A stretch of DNA of 64,000 nucleotides from Methylobacterium sp. J-078 (GTDB taxonomy: Bacteria; Pseudomonadota; Alphaproteobacteria; Rhizobiales; Beijerinckiaceae). The notes under the pieces were generated by a model. That model saw only the letters and a program-made list of their open reading frames with translations, did no database searches and was not told the origin of the DNA. Positions 58,476 through 64,000 of this stretch are shown piece by piece (the stretch's first letter is position 1; every line of letters begins with the position of its first letter). The position numbers and the translations under genes are program-made. The stretch is taken from assembly GCF_022829285.1 (NCBI RefSeq), contig NZ_JAKSYI010000094.1:62001-126000 (forward strand). Direction: 5' to 3'.

Positions 58476-59000
58476 GTGTTCCGCGTCCTGCGCACCCTCG
58501 GCCTCGCTCTGGGTCTCCTCGCCGGCGCCATCGCCGCGCAGGCCCCCGAATTCGCGCAGCAATACGCCCAGCGCCTCGGCGGCACCGTCGACGAGCTGCG
58601 CCGGGTCGTGTCCGGGTTCGAGGCGGACGCCGCTGCCACCGGGCGGAGCCGCGACGACGCGCTCGCCCGCCTGAGCGGCGACCGCGACGCGCTGGTGTCC
58701 CGCCGGGGCGCGGCGGCGCGCGCCGACATCGCGCGCCTCGAGGCGCTCTCCGGACAGCAGCGCGCCGTCGTCGAGGCGGGCGGCCCCCTGGGACGCGCGG
58801 TGGCGGTGCTGCGCAATCCCGACCCGTCCCTCGTCCGGGCGACCTACCAGGACTACGTTCCGGCGATCCCCACCACGGCGGACGGGCTCACCGCCGGGCT
58901 CCTGGGCTTCCTCGCCACCTGGGCGGCCTGGCGGCTCCTGGCCGAGACCGGGCGGCGGATGGTGCGGGGGCGCCGGCGCCCGGTGACCCAGGGCGCCTGA
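58476..59000 (+). CDS. DUF2937 family membrane protein
   Basis: 174 residues. A first helix (LGLALGLLAGAIAAQAPEFA), a coiled-coil centre with ELRRVVSGFEADAAATGR, and a second helix (LTAGLLGFLATWAAWRLLAE) give the DUF2937 hairpin layout. Function unknown. Confidence 0.85.
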   Translation: MFRVLRTLGLALGLLAGAIAAQAPEFAQQYAQRLGGTVDELRRVVSGFEADAAATGRSRDDALARLSGDRDALVSRRGAAARADIARLEALSGQQRAVVEAGGPLGRAVAVLRNPDPSLVRATYQDYVPAIPTTADGLTAGLLGFLATWAAWRLLAETGRRMVRGRRRPVTQGA

Positions 59001-59134
59001 CCCGCTTCGCGGTGGGCCACGGCATCGTGACTGTTGCACATCGTCTACAGCCCCTCCGCCGTGGCTGCACTAGGACTGGGACGGTAGCGCGCGGGCCTCA
59101 CCCTGGCGCCGTTTCACGGCCTTCGATCGAACGC

Positions 59135-60376
59135 ATGGCGCGCGCCTCAACTTCTTCCGTCGATCCGGCGAGCGATGCCGCCGCGCTCCTGCGCCGCGTC
59201 GGCTTCATCGGCCTGTTCGTGGTCATGCCGGTGGCCGCGCAATTCGCGCGGCGCGCCGTGGTGGTGCTCGCGCCCATCGCCATCGCGCTCCTGGTGCTGG
59301 CCAGCATCATCGACGGCAAGTCACGACCCGTCCGGCCGGCCTCGACCCGCCTGCTGCGCTCGCCCGCCTTCCTGGCCGGCTGCCTCTTCATCCTCTGGGC
59401 CGCCCTCTCGCTGGTCTGGACACCCTTCCTCGATCTCGCCACCGAGCGCCTGCTCAACCTGGTGGCGACCCTGCTGATGACGATGGCGGGCTACCTCGCC
59501 CTGCCGGACCGCATGCGCTCGGCGAACCTCTACCTCCTGCCGGTAGGGCTCGCGGCGGCAGCCCTGGTCGCCATCGGCCTCGGCCTCACGGGGCAGGGCC
59601 TGTTCGGCCAGCGCCTCGCCCGCATCGGCGACGACGAGGGCATCCTCGACCGCGGCCTCATCCTCCTGGTCCTGCTGGTCTGGCCGGGCGTGGCATGGCT
59701 GCGCTCGCGCGGCCGCGACGGCGAAGCCCTCGGCCTCGCCGTCCTGGTCTCCCTCGCCCTCATCGTCTCGCCGGGTCCGACGACCTTGGTCGCTCTCGCG
59801 GTCGGAGCTCTAGCCTTCGCGTTCACGGTTTTCCGGCCGACTCAGGGGCCGCGCATCCTCGCCCTGGTCGCCGCCGCGCTCCTCGTGCTCGGCCCGGTCC
59901 TGCCCTTCATCGCCCGCCCGATCGGCGCGTGGCTGTTCGGCGGACGCTCGCCCGGCGTCCTGAGCCTGAAGGCCTGGCAGGCGATCGTCACATCGGAGCC
60001 CGTCCGGCTCGTCACCGGGCACGGGTTCGAGACGGCCCTGCGGGGGCGCTACGTCAACCTGCTGCCCATGAACGCGCCCCGGACCCTGCTGTTCGAACTC
60101 TGGTACGAACTTGGCCTCGTCGGTGCCTTCGCCGCCGCCTTCGCCCTGCATGCCGCGATCCGGCGCGCGGGCCGCGAGGTCTCGGTGCTGGTCCCGGGTG
60201 CCATGGCGGCTTTCGCCGCGGCCTTCCTCATCGCCTGCATCGGCGTCGGCATGATGGTGATGTGGTGGCTCACCACCCTTGCCCTGGCGGTGTTGGTCTT
60301 CGTGGCGGTGGAACGCGGCCAGTTCCGCACGCGCCGGCCCAAGGCCAGCCTGCTGCGCCCGGCCGGGACCGCCTGA
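59135..60376 (+). CDS. O-antigen ligase/polymerase-like membrane protein
   Basis: 413 residues, about eleven membrane helices. AALSLVWTPFLDLATERLLN, DRGLILLVLLVWPGVAWLR and LVTGHGFETALRGRYVNLLP with NAPRTLLFELWYELGLVGAF follow the WaaL/Wzy pattern, including the large periplasmic loop and its Arg/His residues. No glycosyltransferase or sugar-nucleotide gene flanks it, so the acceptor and glycan are unknown. Tail to tail with the zincin gene, no gap. Confidence 0.82.
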   Translation: MARASTSSVDPASDAAALLRRVGFIGLFVVMPVAAQFARRAVVVLAPIAIALLVLASIIDGKSRPVRPASTRLLRSPAFLAGCLFILWAALSLVWTPFLDLATERLLNLVATLLMTMAGYLALPDRMRSANLYLLPVGLAAAALVAIGLGLTGQGLFGQRLARIGDDEGILDRGLILLVLLVWPGVAWLRSRGRDGEALGLAVLVSLALIVSPGPTTLVALAVGALAFAFTVFRPTQGPRILALVAAALLVLGPVLPFIARPIGAWLFGGRSPGVLSLKAWQAIVTSEPVRLVTGHGFETALRGRYVNLLPMNAPRTLLFELWYELGLVGAFAAAFALHAAIRRAGREVSVLVPGAMAAFAAAFLIACIGVGMMVMWWLTTLALAVLVFVAVERGQFRTRRPKASLLRPAGTA

Positions 60377-60793
60377 TCAGGGATCCACCGCCGCCTCGAT
60401 GGCCTCCATGTCGTCGTCGGACAGGCCGAAATGGTGGCCGATCTCGTGGACGAGGACATGGGTGACGAGGTGCCCGAGGGTCTCGTCGTGCTCGGCCCAG
60501 TAGTCCAGCAGCGGCCGCCGGTAGAGCCAGACCTGATTCGGCATCTGCCCTGTGGCGGCCTCGCCCCCTTGCGCCATTCCGATGCCGCGAAACAGGCCGA
60601 GGAGATCGAACTCGCTCTCGCAGCCCATTTCGCCGAGGGTCTCGTCGTCGGGGAAATCCTCGACGTGGATGAGCAGGCCGGCGCACAGGTTGCGGAACGC
60701 CAGGGGCAGGCTGGCGAAGGCGGCGTGCGCCATGTCCTCGAAGGCCGCGAGATCCGGTGCCCGCGCCTCGGTCCAGTCCGGTCTGGTGTTCAC
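60377..60793 (-). CDS. zincin-like metallopeptidase family protein
   Basis: 138 residues. The HExxH motif is His116-Glu117-I-G-His120 in VLVHEIGHHFGLSDDDME, with a third ligand likely in the downstream acidic helix. The family (DUF1025-like) is common and soluble; substrates are unknown. Its ATG overlaps the stop of the HAD gene as ATGA. Confidence 0.9.
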   Translation of the reverse strand: MNTRPDWTEARAPDLAAFEDMAHAAFASLPLAFRNLCAGLLIHVEDFPDDETLGEMGCESEFDLLGLFRGIGMAQGGEAATGQMPNQVWLYRRPLLDYWAEHDETLGHLVTHVLVHEIGHHFGLSDDDMEAIEAAVDP

Positions 60794-61518
60794 GCGAGTT
60801 CCGGCAGCACGCGCTGCGCCAGGAAGCCCGCGAGGTCGCTGGTGATGTGGTCGATATGCGGTTCGCGCACCGCTTCCTGCTCGAAGGCCTCGCGGAACGG
60901 GTCGATCGTCGGGGGCACCACCAGCACCGTGGACATCCCGATGTCGTGCGGCACGACCAGGTTGCGGGCGATGTCCTCGAACAGGGCCGCCCGGCGCGGC
61001 TCGACCCCGTGCCGCTTGAGGAAGCGCTCGTAGGTGGAGCGCTCGGGCTTCGGGATGAAGTCGGCGTCGGCGATGTCGAACACGTCCTCGAAGTGATCGA
61101 GGATGCCGAGCTTGGTCGCCACGTTCTCGGCATGCCGGCGCGAGCCGTTGGTGAGGATCAGCTTGCGCCCCGGCAGGGCCTCGATGGCATCGCCCAGGGC
61201 TGCGTCGAGCCGGATGGTCGAGTGGTCGATATCGTGCGCGAAGTCGAGGAAGTCGTGCGGGTCGATCGCGGATTCGACCATCAGCGCCTTCAGCGTCGTG
61301 CCGTAGCGATGGTAGAAGTACTTCTGCAGGGCGCGGGCAGAGAGGCCGTCGAGCCCGTAGAGGCGCATGACGTAGAGGGTGATCCGCTCATCGACCTGCG
61401 GCCAGACCCGGGCGTCGCTCGGATAGAGCGTGTTGTCGAGGTCGAACACCCATGTGTCGACGTGACGAAAGCCGCGGGATTGGGCGGTGGTGAAGTGGCT
61501 CTCGCCGGGGAGGAACAA
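60790..61518 (-). CDS. HAD-family pyrimidine 5'-nucleotidase
   Basis: 242 residues. HAD motif I FDLDNTLYPSDAR, motif II LILTNGSRRHAEN, motif III Lys in DADFIPKPERSTYERFLKRH, and motif IV FEDIARNL. The pattern is that of subfamily IA.3 pyrimidine 5'-nucleotidases, probably removing phosphate from UMP/CMP-like nucleotides. The only in-frame upstream start is TTG 61518; a GTG just before FDLDNT would be too short. Confidence 0.87.
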   Translation of the reverse strand: MFLPGESHFTTAQSRGFRHVDTWVFDLDNTLYPSDARVWPQVDERITLYVMRLYGLDGLSARALQKYFYHRYGTTLKALMVESAIDPHDFLDFAHDIDHSTIRLDAALGDAIEALPGRKLILTNGSRRHAENVATKLGILDHFEDVFDIADADFIPKPERSTYERFLKRHGVEPRRAALFEDIARNLVVPHDIGMSTVLVVPPTIDPFREAFEQEAVREPHIDHITSDLAGFLAQRVLPELA

Positions 61519-61908
61519 GGCGTCTCGACATGGTTCGGGGTGGGCTCGCGAAGCCCGGCCGTCCGAGATGGGGACCGGTCTCTGCGAAGGGAAGCGTCAC
61601 CTGAGGCTGTTTCAGAGCATGGCCGTGGGCATCCGGCAAGCGTCGAGGGCGATCGACGGAGGCGCCACGCCTCGCACGGACTCTCGCCAATTCCATCAAG
61701 CGTGGCGGGAAATTAAGCAATAAGCTGGAAATTTGAGCGTATTTCGCCAGCAACTGATGGGGTCGGAGCCTTGGATTCCGGCAAGTTTCGAGGTGTGTCC
61801 TTGACGCCACTTTAACCCGACATACACGAATGCGAGACTAGTTCTGAGCGGCGGTATGGCGCACCCTGGGTCGGGCGCTCCGCGCCTCGTCCGTCGGGAG
61901 AGAAACCC
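61519..61908. other. divergent intergenic region before the siaB-like gene
   Basis: 390 bases. The part near 61710-61840 is less GC-rich and has TTGACG at 61801-61806 with a weak TACACG-like element 16 bases on, a candidate promoter for the sia-type operon. GGGAGAG precedes the TTG start at 61909. No gene or RNA fold recognised. Confidence 0.45.
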
Positions 61909-62463
61909 TTGCTCGCTCGCGATTTCATGAACTTCTTCGACGCGTCCCGGCGTCAGGGTGTGATCCTCTCCTTCGGCGGCGATATTTCCGAGAACGTTCT
62001 GTTCTCCCTGGGCGAGGTGCTCAAACTGCGCATGAGCCAGGGCGAGACGGACGCCTCGGTGGCCAAGCGCGTCTTCGCGGTCTTCGTCGAGCAGGCCCAG
62101 AACGTGATCCGCTACTCGGCCGACAAGGTGGCCAAGCCCTCCGGACCGGCGCCGGGCCTGATTAGCAACGGTGTGATCGTGGTCGGTATGGAAGCCGCGC
62201 GGTTCTACGTTCTCTGCGGCAACGAGATGCCCGACTCCGACGTGCCGTCCCTGCGGGCCCGCCTCGACCACATCGCCAGCCTCAACAGTGATGAGTTGAA
62301 AGCCTATTACCGCGAGAAGCTGCGCCAGCCCCCGGACGAGGGCAGCCTCGGCGGAAGCATCGGGCTCATCGAGATCGCTCGACGCTCGAGCGCCCCGGTC
62401 GAGTACGACTTCCAGGAGCTGGGCAGCCAGCGCAGCTTCTTCTGCCTCAAAGCCTATATCTGA
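61909..62463 (+). CDS. siaB: SiaB-family protein kinase
   Basis: 184 residues from TTG 61909, supported by GGGAGAG seven bases upstream. GHKL-type kinase fold: the N-box is in VFVEQAQNVIRYSADK and the glycine-rich lid in GGSIGLIEIARRSS. In Pseudomonas aeruginosa SiaB phosphorylates SiaC on a threonine to switch off the diguanylate cyclase SiaD. First of three tightly linked genes here. Confidence 0.88.
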   Translation: MLARDFMNFFDASRRQGVILSFGGDISENVLFSLGEVLKLRMSQGETDASVAKRVFAVFVEQAQNVIRYSADKVAKPSGPAPGLISNGVIVVGMEAARFYVLCGNEMPDSDVPSLRARLDHIASLNSDELKAYYREKLRQPPDEGSLGGSIGLIEIARRSSAPVEYDFQELGSQRSFFCLKAYI

Positions 62464-62477
62464 CGGGCCCGCCACCG

Positions 62478-62867
62478 ATGGATCGCATCCAGCTTGCCGC
62501 CACGGACCGCTCGCCGCAGGTCGATTTCGACTTCGCGTCGGGACACCTGTCCCTGCGCGGCGAATCCTATCCCGAGGACGCGGCCGCCTTCTTCGGGCCA
62601 TTGCTTCAGGCCCTGAGGGCCCATCTGGCGGACCAGTCCGGGGCACCGATCGTGTTCGAGGTCGGCCTGGCCTACTTCAATTCCTCCAGCGCCAAGGCGT
62701 TGATGAACCTGTTCATGCCCCTGGAGGATGCCGCGGAGGAGGGGCGCTCGGTGACCGTGCGCTGGCACTTCGTCGACGGCGACGAGACCATCGAGGAGGC
62801 GGGCGAGGATTTCGCCGCCGATTTCTCGCATGCGCGGTTCGAGATGGTGAGGGAGTCGGTGGCATGA
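62478..62867 (+). CDS. siaC: SiaC-family regulatory phosphoprotein
   Basis: 129 residues. DUF1987 fold with the phospho-loop LAYFNSSSAKALMNLF. The position usually held by the phosphorylated Thr (YFNTSS in relatives, from memory) is Ser69. Unphosphorylated SiaC binds and activates SiaD in Pseudomonas. Starts 14 bases after siaB and overlaps siaD as ATGA. Confidence 0.88.
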   Translation: MDRIQLAATDRSPQVDFDFASGHLSLRGESYPEDAAAFFGPLLQALRAHLADQSGAPIVFEVGLAYFNSSSAKALMNLFMPLEDAAEEGRSVTVRWHFVDGDETIEEAGEDFAADFSHARFEMVRESVA

Positions 62868-63715
62868 CGCGCGCGGTGCGGGCCGTGGCCGGGACGCCTC
62901 CCGCCAAGCCGGAGGATGCCTTCAGCCTCTACGACGCCGAGGAGGCGGTGCTGGCGCGCTCCGAGGCCATGCTGGCGGGGCTCTCGGACGTGGCGGGCGG
63001 TGTCCAGGCCCTCGCCGACGCCTATCGCCGGGGCTACCGGGAGCAGCGCCGCCTCGTGCGGATGAGCGACCGGATGCAGCTCGACCTTCAGAAGGCGAAC
63101 CAGGCGCTCGCCGAGCAGCGCCGCGACCTCCAGGCCCTGAACGCCGCCCTGTCGGGCGAGATCGAGCACCGGACCCGACTAGAAGCCGAGCTGCGGCGCC
63201 TTGCCGACACCGACGACCTCACGGGGGCGCTGGCACGCCGTCGCTTCATGGAGATCGCCGCCCGGGAATGGCTGCGGCACGAGCGCAGCGGTGCCCCGGT
63301 CTGCATCCTCATGCTCGACCTCGACCGTTTCAAGCTCCTCAACGACAGCTTCGGACATGCCGCCGGAGACGCTGCCCTGGTCGCGTTCGTGGCGACCTGC
63401 CGGGCCAACCTGCGCACCCTGGACTTCATCGGCCGCACCGGCGGCGAGGAATTCGCCATCGTGCTGCCGGACACCCCCATCGAGGGGGGCTTCACCTTCT
63501 CCGAGCGCCTGCGGGAAGCCGTCGCCGTCACGCCCGTGGGCGGCGCCGACTCGGCCGTGACCATCACGGTGAGCATCGGTGTCGCCCAGGCCTGGCAGGG
63601 CGAGAGCCTGGAGGGCGCGATGCAGCGCGCCGATGCCGCCCTCTACGCGGCCAAGCGCGGCGGCCGCAACCGCGTCGGTCTCAAACCCGACACCGCCGCC
63701 CCGGAGCGCACGTGA
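62864..63715 (+). CDS. siaD: SiaD-like diguanylate cyclase (GGDEF)
   Basis: 283 residues, soluble. A coiled-coil segment (about 70-115: LQKANQALAEQRRDLQALNA) precedes the GGDEF domain with active site RTGGEEFAIVLP; the I-site RTLD lies five residues before it. The coiled coil is where SiaC docks in SiaD. Predicted output is cyclic di-GMP controlling surface attachment. Its stop overlaps the next GTG. Confidence 0.88.
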   Translation: MTRAVRAVAGTPPAKPEDAFSLYDAEEAVLARSEAMLAGLSDVAGGVQALADAYRRGYREQRRLVRMSDRMQLDLQKANQALAEQRRDLQALNAALSGEIEHRTRLEAELRRLADTDDLTGALARRRFMEIAAREWLRHERSGAPVCILMLDLDRFKLLNDSFGHAAGDAALVAFVATCRANLRTLDFIGRTGGEEFAIVLPDTPIEGGFTFSERLREAVAVTPVGGADSAVTITVSIGVAQAWQGESLEGAMQRADAALYAAKRGGRNRVGLKPDTAAPERT

Positions 63716-64000
63716 GCGCCGAGGCGACCCCCATCATTCCGACACAGTCAGCCCCGGGCCAGGACGCGGTCCCGCGCCCTCGGGGCGGTTCCCTGCGCGG
63801 AGCGGGGCCCCGCCGGAGCAGCGACTTCCTGGAGGCTGCGGGCTTCGTCGACGTGCCGACGGGCGAGCCCGACACCATGCGCCCGGGTGCGCTGCGCGGC
63901 GCGGCGCAGGGGCGCGATCTCGACACGCTCGCCCACACCCTGTTCCTGCGGATCTACCCCGTCATCGCCGTCGTCGTGCTGGTGACGCAGATCGGCATCG
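63712..64000 (+). CDS. membrane protein, 3' truncated by window edge; SiaA candidate
   Basis: Open to the last base. GTG 63712 overlaps the siaD stop as GTGA. The visible 96 residues are a disordered, Pro/Arg/Gly-rich N-terminus of about 75 residues followed by the start of a membrane helix (FLRIYPVIAVVVLVTQIG). SiaA, the missing PP2C phosphatase of the Sia switch, has an N-terminal membrane helix, so it is the obvious candidate, but no phosphatase residue is inside the window. Confidence 0.65.
   Translation, partial: MSAEATPIIPTQSAPGQDAVPRPRGGSLRGAGPRRSSDFLEAAGFVDVPTGEPDTMRPGALRGAAQGRDLDTLAHTLFLRIYPVIAVVVLVTQIGI

Overview
The window reads as chromosomal DNA of a high-GC alphaproteobacterium of the order Hyphomicrobiales, most likely Methylobacterium or Methylorubrum. 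This is an inference from gene content, not a database match. The supporting content is the ChvI-ChvG-HprK-EIIA-HPr phosphotransfer operon, an OlsB-type ornithine-lipid acyltransferase, the small subunit of methylmalonyl-CoA mutase, an FzlA-like GST next to queG, and the rplU-rpmA-obgE-proB-proA-nadD-rsfS-rlmH-envC-ctpA-rppH series. No tRNA, rRNA, CRISPR array, insertion sequence or integrase was seen. Coding density is high and both strands are used in short operons that often meet tail to tail.

Layout. 1-7.6 kb: a partial quinone oxidoreductase, a PfkB/adenosine kinase, a small secreted protein, msrQ without msrP, ligA, a DnaQ-type exonuclease fused to a SWIM zinc finger, and a small DMT-type membrane protein. 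7.6-10.8 kb: an accessory-looking patch with a truncated LysR HTH protein, an SH3/GH19-like lysozyme, an AT-rich spacer and a four-helix membrane protein of unknown function. 10.8-12.6 kb: queE-queD-queC for preQ0. 13-16.7 kb: a D,D-carboxypeptidase with a Lys/Ala tail, a CobW GTPase behind a near-consensus Zur box, and a protein of unknown function. 16.7-20.7 kb: chvI-chvG-hprK-EIIA-HPr. 21-24.6 kb: a HugZ-like protein, then a di-haem peroxidase followed by a chemoreceptor split by an in-frame TAG. 25-31.5 kb: lepA, a phosphate transporter with its DUF47 partner, a PAS-GGDEF protein and small secreted proteins. 31.5-40.7 kb: mutA, uppP, fzlA-like GST, queG, an SDR, olsB, a DUF2267-like protein and a HerA-like ATPase. 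40.9-54.2 kb: a second chemoreceptor and the long housekeeping run from rplU to rppH. 54.2-61.5 kb: a ROK protein whose motifs are in circularly permuted order, a lone receiver, DUF1275, WD40, DUF2937, an O-antigen-ligase-like protein, a zincin and a HAD nucleotidase. 61.9-64 kb: a SiaB-SiaC-SiaD switch followed by the start of a membrane protein that may be SiaA.

How the genes work together. Queuosine genes sit at two loci: queE/D/C for precursor synthesis and queG for the last step. The PTS proteins have no sugar permease here and probably serve regulation through ChvG/ChvI and HPr kinase. The 43-54 kb run combines ribosome assembly, proline and NAD synthesis, rRNA methylation and envelope remodelling. 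The most interesting items are the permuted ROK protein, the amber-split receptor with a Shine-Dalgarno overlapping the stop, the Zur box, the exonuclease-SWIM fusion and the Sia-type phospho-switch in which Ser occupies the likely phospho-Thr position.
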